Assembly: GCA_949316495.1 (NCBI GenBank) | Contig: OX439002.1 | Span: 7,595,501 to 7,659,500, forward strand | Direction of reading: 5' to 3' | Origin: Amphiduros pacificus | Taxonomy: Eukaryota; Annelida; Polychaeta; Phyllodocida; Hesionidae | Length of the DNA stretch: 64,000 nt | The notes under the pieces: generated by a model | Database searches by the model: none | What the model was told of the DNA's origin: nothing | The model's input: the letters and a program-made list of their open reading frames with translations, nothing else | Part shown: positions 25,798 to 38,030 of the stretch, one piece after another | Position numbering within the stretch: position 1 is the first letter of the stretch | Layout: each line of letters opens with the position of its first letter | Position numbers and translations under genes: made by a program

Positions 25798-26070
25798 ATA
25801 AAACTATTAACACATGTAAATATTGCCATCTACATATATCATTAACCACGCTTTACATAGGCAAATATGTATAGTCATAAAAAAATACCTTTCATACAGG
25901 GCATATCTAGGCACAGCGATGATTTTTGATGTCCTACGAAATCATCAAATATTCTCTCGAAAATGTTCTATTACAAAGCTTCAATAAACCAATAATAAAA
26001 AATAATGATAATGATAAAATTTATGTAGTGCTCATTTACTGTTATTGACAATATTCGACGATATATTCAA
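25798..26070. other. AT-rich flank with AAT/GAT tract
   Basis: Includes an AATAATAAAAAATAATGATAA tract near 25990-26012 followed by a GTAGTGCTCATTTACTG piece. This faintly resembles the AT-tract plus GCGC repeat at 7511-7600, but I cannot establish the relation. Confidence 0.35.
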
Positions 26071-26511
26071 ACCGGGTGACCGGCTTTCACTCTGGTGACC
26101 GGGTTAGAATCTGATGGGTTAGACCCCGGTTAGTCGCTGGCGATCGGGTTAGACCACGGTGACCTGGTTAGTCATTCGCAACTGGATTAGTCCCTAGCAA
26201 TCGGGTTTGTCAATGGCAACTAGGTCACTCCCTGAAGACCAGTTTAGTCTCTGTTGACCGGGGTAGTCCCTGGCAACCAAGCTAGTCCCTTGTGACCGGG
26301 TTAGTCCCTGTTATCCAGTTTAGTCCATGACAATCAGGTTAGTCCCTGGTGTCCAGGTTAGTCCTTGCCAATAGGGATAGTCCCTGATGACCAGATTAGT
26401 CCCTGGTGACTGGGTTAGTCCTTGCCAGCAATGTTAGTCCCTGGTGACCAGATTAATTCCTGGGAACCAGGCTAGTCCTAGTGACGAGGTTAGACCTTGG
26501 TGACCGGGTTG
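26071..26511. repeat. 19-bp minisatellite array, strongly diverged
   Basis: About 23 copies of a 19-bp unit near GGTTAGTCCCTGGTGACCA. Spacing is kept at 19 bp through most of 26280-26500, but nearly every copy differs, so the array is old or weakly homogenised. The GGGTTAG word inside the unit is telomere-like by chance only. Confidence 0.9.
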
Positions 26512-28465
26512 CACTTAACCGTGTTCATTGAATCCTGTAGAATGACTCGTGAAACCTCTTGTGCAATTAAAAACCACATAAGTAAAAGAACATTGGCCCC
26601 GGAAATTGGTGATAAATATACTCTTAATATCGCATGTCCATTGGGACGGAGTGGTGAGATGAAGTCGAGGACATTTCTTGTAGCTATCAAAGCAAGATAA
26701 GTCGTTGTATCTCGCAACGATAGTAATTACTAAACAACGAATGGCAATAAAAGAAAATGGGATATTTGTGGCCTTAAATAAACCAACAGAAGTGGTATAC
26801 TTGCAAAATATGAATATACATCCCTTGTGCACCATAATAAAGTAGCTTATAGAAATAATTTATATTTTATATGTTGGTGCAATCCATGGGCAACCATAAG
26901 AAATTTCAGGGTTGACAGAAATCTAATGATATCCATTCCTTCCTTTATGTTCTAAAATAACATGACCATAATTCAGTGAAGCAAATTATTTGAAAACTGC
27001 AAGAACGAAATGTGGAAAGAAGACCTTTTTAAGTAGTTATGCCATTAAAATTTGGCAATATTCACGTTGATGGAGTAAATCTAGTGTTATCAGCCATATA
27101 TTTCAAAGTTGCAGATTTCAATTATTATCTGATGAGCCTTAATCAAGCCCCAACATACACGCTTCCACTTGAGATGTGTATCACACGACAGGGTCTGTCA
27201 TTAAAACGATTACTAAGAGAATCGATTTAACAATACAGAATCGAGTTTATTGAGCTCTGCTTTTTTTGCCTGTTCTTGCTTATAATTACCAGAGATGACA
27301 TTTTTCAATTATGGGAAATACAATCTAACGCTTAATTGGGTGCGTAACATACGAGGAGAGAATTTCTGCATTCGTCTCATCTGATATGTATGTAATATAC
27401 CATCTATCTACATGTCAAACAAGCTCCTATCAGCATTCTTCCCTCCGTTGCTTATGGTAAACATAACAATGCTTCTCATATGCCTCTCATATGCTTGCCA
27501 CCGTTAAACCACTACAAGACAGTATTTGTTTGTTTGTTTGGGATTTTACATCACTTTCAACATTATTTCAGTCATTTCTACAAGACAGTAAAGATAACAA
27601 GAGAAATATTTACCATCTATAGACATATAGGAATATCTGGCCCTCCGCAAGTGAATGAAAGGGTTTTGGAGGGCATTTAGCGACGTTTGTATTGTGATAT
27701 ATCTATGACAGAATGAAGCCAAGACGAGAATATGCCAGCTTGTTTGCAGTCACAACTATGTTATGCTCAATCTGGAAATTCTGGTCAGCTATTGCGTTCA
27801 CTTAATATGTTCGGACTGCAGGTTATTAATTATCTGGGTCTATTATTAAATATACCAGTAATATGCTCAGATTTCAGCAACAAAATCCCGGCTTCTGTCA
27901 GTAATTACACGCCATTGAACAAACGAATCACTAAATCAGTGAGTTGGACGGGATGCTGCCCGTCGGTGGCTGCATTTTCCCATTAAGCCTTTCAGCAATT
28001 AAAGTTATGTCATGTGATGAATACAACTTAATTGCATTAAATACAACAAAGGACAACACAATCATAATGCATTTTTTAAATGAGAGAGAGGAATTATTTC
28101 TAATTTCAATCTGTTTAAAATCTGAAATATGATGAATAATGCTTAACTTGGGTTCTGATTGTAAAGTCTATGTTATATTGATTGAGGTTAATATATTAAC
28201 TACTATAGTGGACCTATTTCTGCCTGAAGTATGCTCTACATGATATTAATATCTTGACAAGAACACCTTTCATTGATGGTTACCGGTCGAAAACAGAGAA
28301 CAACAATCTCATGTTTCTAATAATTACCCATATATTAGGAAAAAATGTAAATAAGAAAATATTAACAATCATATATTACAGCACACAAATAAGACGGAAA
28401 TAAGTAAATAAATGAATAACAAGAGCTATGAACAGACCAAGTTTGATATAGTGCTGTATTACTAT
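26512..28465. other. AT-rich unique sequence, no gene seen
   Basis: Overlapping 67-106 codon frames at 26490-26835 on both strands and 60-84 codon frames at 27480-28132 are unrecognised. A GTCGGTGGCTGCATTTTCCC stretch at about 27960 sits in a slightly GC-richer patch. Confidence 0.5.
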
Positions 28466-28510
28466 AGTGCTGTATTCATATATATATATATATATGTATA
28501 TATTTTAATA
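28466..28510. repeat. TA/ATGTATA dinucleotide tract
   Basis: About 26 bases of alternating TA, a TGTA interruption, then TATATTTT. It lies directly after a short tandem repetition of ATAGTGCTGTATT (28448-28475). Confidence 0.8.
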
Positions 28511-28644
28511 CAAATACAGCTATGTCAGAGTAAGTATTGATGATTCGCTCTGTAATTTCATAGGCTATCGCCGATATTGTTTGGGCCCATTGGAAACTGT
28601 CACACCAGGTTTTCACAAGAATACCTTGCCAGGTATATATATAT

Positions 28645-28820
28645 TTTATCAGATGTCACTGGGGCTAAGCGCCCTACTCTTTTCAAAGAGTGAGTGGTAT
28701 CTTTCTTTTGCAGTATCACTAGCATTGACAACACAAACCACGGCTTGTTATAACCATGAGCACGGGCTTGGGAAACAACTCAGTAGCAGACATTCCCGAT
28801 AATGCATCATGACCGTAATA
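28645..28820 (+). repeat. Dispersed repeat family, copy 2
   Basis: Second copy of the family seen at 6159-6332, in the same orientation and block order. It includes the hairpin CTCTTTTCAAAGAG (28678-28691), TTTTGCAGTATCA, ACAACACAAACCACGG, GAGCACGGGCTTGG and GAAACAACTCAGTAGC. This copy keeps more sequence between blocks than copy 1. No coding capacity. Confidence 0.6.
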
Positions 28821-31800
28821 CATGTACTAGTCTCAACCTGAGTCTAATGTGGCTCACACATTGAGAAACAAGGTTCAATTCACATGGCATGTCGACAAAA
28901 TTGAGACATAGTGTTTTTCTTTCTTTTTTTTATTGCAGTTTCGACATTGCATTTAATGTATTGTTTTATGAATTTTAACGGCACATAAAATAGGGTGATG
29001 TTTTCAAGCCAAACTATGCTTTAATCGATATAATTGTTCTCATCTTAAATCAAATCAATATTGGAGAGAAGCCGACTGGATATTTTCTGCCATCTGGGGG
29101 AGCACTGGCCAAATGTTCACTTTATACTTCTGGAAGGATTCTAATTCTGTTCTACTTACATATATAATACATCGGCTATGAAACTAGAGAAGATCAAATC
29201 CATTGTAAGAGGCATCACTCCTGATCACTCCTGAAAAGCATTTTCTAAATATTTCAGTGATAAATAGTTTTTTACAGTGTAAAACTATATTTAAACAGAC
29301 CAACAGATAGATTAATCTACTTTCCAACTAGTAGTGAATATATGGAAGACAAAACCAGCTCTAAAATCTGTTCTAATACAAGACATCAACATGGCTCTCT
29401 AGGAGTTGATTGAAGAAGGGAACTGCACTGTTACGCGGAGTCATTCATGCTCACAGCATTGACACAAGTCCCTCTCCAAGGTAACCATTCGGAGATGCTG
29501 TGATAAAAAAGAGCCTTAATTGAATGGCGGTAGATATCCCCAGTGATTAGAAATCATGCCACATTCATGTCTCCCTGCTGGGTGCCCCCAGCAACATAAA
29601 TCTCCGCGTTATGGCCAGACTGGACTTTGAAATGACAGTGTTACATAAGAACACTAGACTCTGTTTCAAAGAAGTGGGCTATGGTCTTTTCATTCATATT
29701 GCTAGATCATATCAAACACTTAGACCACTCATCAATTTGTCCTCCACAGGTTTGTATGGAGATATCTCACTTTAATCTACACTGACGGCTGAAACAATCA
29801 CTTGATCAAAAACTTAAGATAAGGAAAATCTCGTGTTGAATCTAAAATGAATGAGACTTGAATGAGATAAAATTTTATACATTTGTTTTGACGGCAAAAA
29901 ACGGAGATAAATTCTCCAAATATTTTAGGCGAATGGACATGCCGGCTTCTTGCTCAATAGTGGATGTGATGAAATGACACTCCTAGGTGGTTTATGATAC
30001 GGCAAGTTGACGTCACAATGCAATCACCGCCTGTGACATGCAAGCTCCGGAGACAGGAACTTCCGTCTGTAAGGCCTGACGGGAGAAGATTGTGTGAACA
30101 CAACTGTTATCTTCTCCATACGTACTTGGGTACTGAGAGATAAACGTGTGCTCTATTCCATAAAGAATGAAAATCCAAATTGAATGATATTGAGAGATTA
30201 CAGTTTCAAATTTATTTCACAAATTTATTTATATAGATAAAGGTTTCCTATCTCTTTGAAACGTATTTATCTATTGACTTTTCAGACTTTTTTGTTATAC
30301 AATGGCACAACGAATTTAAACAAGGATATATTGAATCTAATAGTCATAATCTGTCTAAAACAAGTATATGAAAAGACTGGCAATGGATCACGTTACAGGA
30401 AATGTCATCCTTCTGTGCAAGGATTTAATTCGTCATAACGAGGCAGCAGATAACTAGAAGTCTAGTATATGGCCTACCTGTTACCGAATATAGTTGAAAC
30501 CGGAAGTCCACTAAAAGCAACTTAAATACACAATATAGGTTTGTGGTTCTATCGGTCAATAGAGAAGGATATACTGTAGCTTCAGGCACCATTATGATTC
30601 CTTTTGACATCTGACCAGGGTGTTCTCATGGCAATCAGAGAGGCCATGTTTCATTATACCCTTATAAGGGGAGGGGTTGAATGACCCTGTGGAAAAGTAA
30701 GCTTCCCCTACTAATGTACTGATGTCACATTACCACTGCGAAGACTGAGGATTCCTCATACTAAAGCAGGGTCTGGCCTCTTACTCATTGCTCCGGCAAG
30801 AACAAATTCTTTGAGATGTCATAAGGTTAAAATTGACAGATAGATCGTAGAATAATCAAGATATAAAAATAAACCAGGTTTTTGTGAGGACAATTTTGTG
30901 TTGTCATAGCAACAACAACTACCGTTATGGTGAGCATTGTGGTCAACGTGTAGGAGGTAGAAAATGTAGACACACATACACAAAGTCTAAATACGGATGG
31001 AATGATGCCGTCTATTACCTCCAAAGAGACGGCTTAATGATTGACCTTTTCACTGATGACATTTCATTTACGAGACAATATACTAGAAAAGAGTTATGCA
31101 TCCATAGTTGAAAGTAAGTTCATAACAACAGGTATAACATTAATACCAAATAATAAGATATGATAATAATCCTGACATTTGTTGTGATACTATTTAAAGT
31201 CCCATTTATGTGACAGTCTACATATATGGGTTACATCATATTCAGCACATCATGTACTGTAATACCTGCTTACTAGTGCAAGAAATGTTAACATGGATAT
31301 ATTACCTCCGAGAAATTATGCCATCAAATATATCCAAAGAGACAGTGAGATGTTTGACTTGTATTTAAGCAGTTAAGATGTATCTTCCCCTTCCTACTCG
31401 ATGACAAGGCCAGCCTCTGCAATGGATGCCATTGTACATACTTCACAATATTTTATGAACAAACTGGAAACATAAAGAAGGTCTACTGGGAAATATGACT
31501 CAGCTGACTTTGCTCTGTTTGTCTTTTTTCCTTCTAGTATACCTACACCAGCACTGGCTTTTTACATGATGTGTTTCCATACGCTGTTACCAAACATTAT
31601 TTTATCCTTATTTTGATAATTAGATTTCTTAAACTGAAATTGGCTAATGACTTTCACATCTTAACCATTACCCAGCACAAGTATACTACCAATTAATCTG
31701 TCTGCATGTTAGTCATGACGCATGTGTGTTGCTACCTGACAATCAAGAGGTCCCCTATGTTTAAATTAAACCCCCTAAGCAGGAATAATATGTATTATGC

Positions 31801-32270
31801 ATACGCTGAGTCGACTGTGGTAAAACTATAGAAGGCTACAGGAAGTAGAATATATGTCTTAATATGTCTTAATATAATCTTATGACATATTTTTTGAGAA
31901 TTTAACAGTAACTTAACCAGGATTTATTATTAATAGGATATTTATTATGAGTAGGGAATTTATTCCTTGTACAAATGTATCGGAATCTTAAAGTTTTTTT
32001 GTCTAATGAGTCCAATGTGTTGAATATATTGAAATATGATTGAAATCTTGAATATATTGAAATATGACTACCTTATGGTTTTAAAAGGTGCATTCTCAAC
32101 GTATGTCTATCTTAAGAATAATCTTATGTAAAAATAAATTATATTGTCCACTTAGCTTGTTATCTATTGCAATACATTGCTATTTATTTATTGACCTACT
32201 TAACAGTCTGACCAAGTTAACAATTCATAATACCGTGGATCCAAATCTGTAAATCTGATCATAATCTTTT
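28821..32270. other. Long AT-rich unique stretch, no gene seen
   Basis: Nothing beyond short unrecognised frames (60-75 codons) and scattered higher-complexity patches. Those patches are at about 29430-29640, 29940-30110 (with the CRE palindrome TGACGTCA at 30008-30015) and 30460-30800. A short repetition of TTGAATATATTGAAATATGA lies near 32020-32068. Confidence 0.5.
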
Positions 32271-32400
32271 ATAATTATTAATCAGACATTGCTAGGGACA
32301 CGCACATGCGTTACGCACTCTCCAATACTGAACCGATCGAGGCTTATAACATTGATCGGTGTGCATGGTTTGTTTCCATTAATCAGAAATTCTTATATCT
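32271..32400. promoter_or_regulatory. Small higher-complexity block
   Basis: Mixed-composition patch with CpGs (ACGCACATGCGTTACGCAC, about 32300) and two GATCG words about 20 bp apart. Too small to class further. Confidence 0.2.
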
Positions 32401-33372
32401 GTTGGTGATAATGATATAACAATAAGGCACTTAATACGATTTGTATGAAGTGCTGAGGTAAATTGAGTCTCACATGAGTGATGTCATTCATTTCAATATT
32501 GATGCTCGGATATAACTGTACTACATAATATTATTATCAATAAAATGACATTATTATACCAGATATTGATATTTACACAACAGTAAATTTGTATTTAATA
32601 AAACAAACCCATGATAAAGTCTACATTTCGTATTTTTGTGATATTCTTTTTGTTGTGTCACGATACAACTGTACATTATTATCACATCAATAATCATTTC
32701 TAACAATAGGCATAAACCTTTACAAGAAATACAAAGTCCTATGTGAAAAAAGAATCATATTTTACTCAAGGGATTCCGCCTCCTGTAATTCCATTTCACA
32801 TAAAAATCGACATAGATCGTTATGTTCAACGACGCCATTCATATTTTGTCTTTGGTTTCCTATGATCACATGGGACACTCTATTACAAGGAGGCGAATTC
32901 CCGTTTCTATCTTAGGAAAATTAAATGTCATATTCCTTTGGTAGCATTTTGACAGAATCCTTTGAGAGCAAATTCTACAATTAGCGAGACAAGAGGAGCG
33001 TGGTTGATATATGTAGGGGGGTTAATAAGCAAGACTTCACCTTATGGTTCCACCTGTTTATGTAGATGTGACATTTGTGTGATCTGCCAGCAACCTTTTG
33101 ATTACAGAAAGTGTTCTTAATCTGCTGTGGTTTGAACGTATCTCTCGTTTCCGCGTGGATGTTTTCAGGACTTGGCGAGCTGGCACACACAAGGCTTCTT
33201 GTCATCCAAGGGATAAAAGCTTATAAAAGTTAACTTCAATAAGCCGCACAAGTCTTTTAAGTTGATGCCCCTGTTTTCGTTTTGTTATTATGGGTTTATT
33301 TTTTATATATATAGTCTCTATGGTCTCGCCTGTAATTTTATTTGTATCAACGTCAAAGGTAACGTGAAGTTT
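32401..33372. other. AT-rich unique sequence, no gene seen
   Basis: The minus-strand frame at 32981-33205 (74 codons) is unrecognised. TA-rich tract near 33301-33312. Confidence 0.5.
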
Positions 33373-33660
33373 GTTTGACTTGGTTTTATGGAGGTATAGG
33401 TTGACTTGGTTTTATGGAGGTATAGTTTGATTTGGTTTTATGGAGGTATAGTTTGACTTGGTTTTATGGAGGTATAGTTTGACTTGGTTTTATGGAGGTA
33501 TAGTTTAACTCGGTTTTATGGAGGTATAGTTTGATTTGGTTTTATGGAGGTATAGTTTGATTTGGTTTTATGGAGGTATAGTTTGACTTGGTTTTATGGA
33601 GGTATAGTTTGACTTGGTTTTGTGGAGGTATAGTTTGACTTGGTTTTATGGAGGTATAGA
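33373..33660. repeat. 26-bp minisatellite array
   Basis: About 11 copies of a 26-bp unit with the core GGTTTTATGGAGGTATAG plus TTTGACTT or TTTGATTT. Copies are nearly identical; the main variant is GACTT/GATTT. Minus-strand frames through it read a QTIPP-rich peptide, which reflects the repeat. Confidence 0.95.
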
Positions 33661-34282
33661 TGGATTTGTCATTAATGCATCTTTTATCAAGATTAATTAT
33701 ATAACATTTCATGACGTATTTTTTCCATAAGTGAATATATCTTACTTTGGAGCTGAAACACTCGAATAAGTAACAGTCGTAGGGGATTAAATAGTTGAAT
33801 ACGGCATAGCTGCGAATGCATTCGCATGTATTGTATTTCGGTAAAATCATTTGCGACAGCTAACCAAGTTGTGAGTGCACTCAAAACATAAAGCCTGTAA
33901 GTTGGTCGAATATTGCATCAAAATCTCTCGAGTAAAAGTTCAATTCCATATTAATATACACGCTGCTAGTTGGGAGCTTACTTACTTGTAAACAACCCAA
34001 TTCAGTGTAAGTGTACTGAGTGTCCTTGCTCCATGTCCTTGGACTAATTGTGCTGCCTTCGCATACCGAATTTACTGAATTAAACGTCCAGGACCGAGAG
34101 TAAAAGTCATCCACCATGTAAAATTCCGTCTGGGTTATGACAGGGACATTTGATGGACGTTTACCAGGGTACAGGTCTAGTTAGGTAAACATCCCGTTTA
34201 AGCAAGCTGCGAAGCTGACCATGAATATATTAGGGCATTACCTAGCTCATTTAAAGCCACAATGCGTTCTAGCTTGATATAA
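33661..34282. other. Unique sequence, no gene seen
   Basis: Short minus-strand frames of 63-78 codons are unrecognised. Slightly GC-richer patch at about 34000-34100. Confidence 0.5.
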
Positions 34283-34450
34283 TTACCTATCCAGACCCAT
34301 AAAAATAGTTAACCCATGTCCACTCTTTGCCGCTTTCCAAAATAGTTTGCTATCATTGGGATTAAACCTTGATAAACTATCATGAAATTGTTTCTGTTCT
34401 TTTAAAGATATTACCCAGATAAGTGAGAGCAATGACTGATAACTATGACT
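34283..34450 (-). pseudogene. LINE fragment, linker before RT
   Basis: Within a minus-strand frame of 90 codons (34283-34555), the piece FNPNDSKLFWKAAKS (plus-strand positions about 34325-34370) matches the N-D-x-K-x-FW-K signature that precedes the reverse transcriptase in many invertebrate non-LTR elements. Homology stops soon on both sides, so this is a short relic. Its orientation is opposite to the LINE pieces at 7 kb and 55.8 kb. The family cannot be fixed from this length. Confidence 0.4.
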
Positions 34451-36392
34451 AGACCTGACAGGGATTGGCAAACCTCTCCCCTCTGTGCATAGCACCATAA
34501 CAATCTGCCTGACCTTGGAACGTATTACTCCTCTGGTAAACAACAAGACTCTCATAATAACGCTTTAAATCAACCTACTTCACCAGAACCAATCTCCTAT
34601 TTATCGCCCGGTTATACTGCACGTGGATAAATGCTTATCCGAGTAATCTCTTTTTGACAATCCGTTTATGATGACTGAAATCAATTCTCAGTATTCTCTT
34701 TGATAAATATTTGAAAAGCATCTATCATTATGCTCGTTGTATACAAACAACGTGTATATTTGTATGTGTATCATCTAAGGAATTGATGGATTGGAATATG
34801 TCGTCAATATATTATTGTATTGTAAAGATTACTTGTATATGAGATATAGATCATGTTGAATACAGACGAATGTCAGTTTTTAACCCTCTGGCTGTTGTAT
34901 GTGTATTGATAGGAAGTGAGAACAAAACGAGGCGGTGTCTTTTGTTATTAGTATTACTCGTCCCAGACAGCTGTGCTGTTTGTGTGCAAGAGATTGGACT
35001 CACGCAGCCTTCCTAGTCAATCAATGCACATCTCTGTTAGGGGTGGCTAGGCAATTTGGCAAGTGTCAGCACGGAATTGCTCTCTAATTAGACAATGGTC
35101 AATGAGATAAAAATGTCACTGGCAGAGTTCTGACTAAGAGATATGTATAAAATAGCATTCTGTGATTTATTAATACAATTTTTTATAGTCTTTACTCTTG
35201 TATTTCTTTGTTATCAGAGAAAAATAATAACACAGATGACAGATGGGCGAGTCTGCCACATTAACGGGAATGACAAGACAGGAAATAGAATGAAAAAAAG
35301 CTTCTCTATTCTGAGTTCATAATTGTCAAACTTAGTGTCTCACAGGTTCCTGCTCAAGGAGCACTTTAGGAGCTCTTCAATACAGATGGATGCGCATATC
35401 CCACAGGGTACCAATAAGATGATAGGTGGCTTCCGACTTCAGCAGGCACAAATGACTGTGCCTCCGAGTCACCTGCTATTTAGTTTGACACCTGTAGTGC
35501 AGGGGATGGAGTCATTAATGCAGTGCTGGCAGTGGACGTCATGTGTCATCCTTATAAGCTTGATGTTTCTCTCCACCCATAGGCACCAAAGCTCATTTCG
35601 CCGATTCTGGTGATCACTGACCCATCTACTTAAATGGACTACTTTGCTACTGTTTTCAGACGATATCCCTCCGCTCGAGAAAAAAAGCCCTGACGTCATA
35701 AGCATGCTAAATATAGCACAAGAGAGGATATCCTATTTTGTCAAGTCTATTCCTGTCTATATGATACTATAAGTAGAAACCGGAAGGGAGTATCAACACA
35801 AGCGAAATGGCTCAGCAACACTGTTGAGAAACGCATCTGTCATGTTGCCAAACAAATAGATAACATCGATTAAAATATCAGTTACATTGTGTGGTATTTG
35901 TATTAACAAAAAATAAATAAATGCCATATGCAAGTGATGAATGATTACATAAGAAGTCATCTGGAGGTTATGTTGAAGATTTAAATGACATCAAAGTCAC
36001 GAAAGGCAGAATCTCGCGTTAACCGGATGAAACTGTCAGATTGAACAGGATATGACATTTCAGTTATTCCTGTTATGCCCATAAGTTCTGAATAACATTT
36101 GCCATGAATCCTACTTAAACACCATAGCAAAGAGTGCTAAAGCCCGCTGGGAGTAAACCCAACAATCAGTGGCCTTGAGCGGTGTGAGATGCGATAAGCT
36201 GAGATGCAGGAAGCAGCTTTGGTGGTTTTATTCTAGCCACGCTGGTCACCAATGAAGGTCTCCCACATACTCCATGCCTCCTCCTCTCAATCCGCGGGTG
36301 CTGGGCTGTCATCTAGGAAACGATTATTGAAACATGGAGAGTAAGGCGAAATGATTAAACGTTTTGTATCAACATATGTATACACGTATCTA
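34451..36392. other. Unique sequence with scattered higher-complexity patches, no gene seen
   Basis: A patch at 35330-35700 has overlapping frames on both strands (96 and 78 codons), unrecognised, and ends at the CRE palindrome TGACGTCA (35691-35698). A further mixed patch lies at about 36130-36310. No exon could be argued. Confidence 0.45.
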
Positions 36393-36619
36393 ACTTCTAT
36401 TATCTCATTTCTACTATTTCGTTGCTACTCTCTTACATTTCTACTTTCTCAATTCTACTGTCTCAATTATACTCTCTCATATTTCTACTTTTTTATTTGT
36501 ACTCTCTAATTTCCACTATTTCATTTCCACTGTCTCATTTCCATAATCTCATTTCCACTGTCTCATTTCCACTGTCTCATTTCCACTATCTCATTTCCAC
36601 TATCTCATTTCCACTATTT
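36393..36619. repeat. 14-bp pyrimidine-rich minisatellite
   Basis: About 16 copies of a 14-bp unit near TCATTTCCACTATC. The left half is diverged (TTCTACT variants) and the right half (36513-36615) cleaner. The plus strand is strongly pyrimidine-biased. Confidence 0.9.
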
Positions 36620-36939
36620 ATGATCTGTCTATTGGCATAGGCAGGCTAGAATGTCCATACATATAGAATCAACATGTAATGTCTTTTACAATTTCGGTAA
36701 GCATGATTAAGACAATGCCCCGATAAAGTGTCACACAAAAAGGGCAATTTTATTATCACACAATATGGTTATAGTTCAATGATACACGAAACTGTCGAAT
36801 CAAATTACTTGTTTTATTTTATCAGCATGTCGATGGCAACTGAGTTTAGCGTGTCGCCTGCCTTTGGAAGTGCCATAGTTTCCTTTCTACAGATTCTGTT
36901 ATTGTTTACAACCGCTCTGCTCCGTTATTGATTCTTGGA
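36620..36939. other. AT-rich unique sequence, no gene seen
   Basis: A 67-codon hydrophobic-ended frame (36728-36931) has no recognisable motif. Confidence 0.45.
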
Positions 36940-37480
36940 CTATCTAATGGAATATAGATTCCTTCCTGTCATGGGGCCGGCAACCGAGATCGCAGAGTCG
37001 TGTTATGGGGCGGCACGATGTCATTTACCCCTGGTCATATTGGTTTCATATGACGTCACGCGCACGTGGTCGTTCTCGCGTAGGATGGAAATTGCTTTGG
37101 TATCAGTGACGGGTCGAGGTTTGACGTAACGAGGTGGGCCTGCGGGCTGCTTGTATGAGGAGGCAGCGGGTCCTGTCTGCGTGGGAGGCACATCAAGCCC
37201 AGCAGCCGCGGATACCACCGAGATACCTGCCCTGTACAGACCACGTCCACCTCGTGACACCATTTCACATCTCGCCTGCATTAATTCAAACCATTTTGGG
37301 GCCAAATTGATGATCCTGGGTGATGGACAGGTCAAGATTGTGACGGCGCGTCGAGCCCGGCCCGGCTACCTCGGGGTGGGCTTCTCGCCGCACCGATGAC
37401 TACCACAAGCCGTACGGGGCCGTACGCGTGGGCAGAACACCTCAACATTGGGGGGCACATCGAGAAAGCCCATAAGAAAG
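36940..37480. promoter_or_regulatory. CpG-rich block with CRE and E-box; possible exon or promoter
   Basis: This is the most CpG-dense stretch of the window, with many GCGC/CGCG/GGCC words. It holds TGACGTCA (37051-37058) followed closely by CACGTG (about 37063-37068). Long frames are open on both strands: minus 37021-37335 (104 codons) and plus 37151-37399 (82 codons). Near the right end GTACGGGGCCGTACG (about 37412-37426) is a near-perfect palindrome. It could be a CpG-island-type promoter, a coding exon, or both. Confidence 0.4.
37029..37275 (-). other. Possible internal coding exon, unknown protein
   Basis: On the minus strand, 247 bp are open and bounded by plausible splice signals: an upstream TTTGAATTAATGCAG acceptor and a downstream GGG-GTAAATGA donor. 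The reading includes RGGRGLYRAG, a Pro/Ala-rich middle (PPTQTGPAAS, KQPAGPPRYVKPRP) and ISILRENDHVRVTSY. The polypyrimidine tract is weak, no family is recognised, and no neighbouring exon was found. A chance open frame in CpG-rich DNA is the main alternative. Confidence 0.2.
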
Positions 37481-38030
37481 ACAGATTATAGACATGTCAA
37501 ATATTGTTACAGTAAAGAATGCCATTGTCTCATCAAATATCGTTTGTCGAATGATAATTTCTGGTGGGTTTAGCGAGAGGAACACTAGGACGCCATCCAT
37601 CTTGTCTTTGAGGGACACGCTGGTCCACCACAGAAATCAATCTATTTGACCATTTGCTTCACACTAACGACTTGGTTATTTGGTTATTTTTAGAAGATTC
37701 TCTTCACTTAAAATTCCATTGATAGATGTATTTAGATAGACCACCATTGCTTCATTTTAGTTATCGTTCTAAAAAAATAGTTTTATTAATAAACTAATTA
37801 GAATATAAACGTGATTGGTTTAATAAGGATATGATACTCAAGGACAAATATAATTGATAAACCTTTGGTATATATATAGAAACCCATAACTGATAGAAAT
37901 GATAAAATAGTATTAATTGATGGGTTTGACTGGCATAAGAAATATAGCCTGAAGCTGGGATTAACTCATTATCTAAGTCAGCGTATTCTCAAGAGAACAT
38001 AATATTAGAAAACTACTTTTGAGAGAATCT
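37481..38030. other. AT-rich unique sequence, no gene seen
   Basis: No recognisable feature. Confidence 0.5.

Noticed and set aside
26071-26511. Interstitial telomere repeat because of GGGTTAG words
   Set aside because: The word occurs once per 19-bp unit and only in some units; there is no six-base TTAGGG periodicity.
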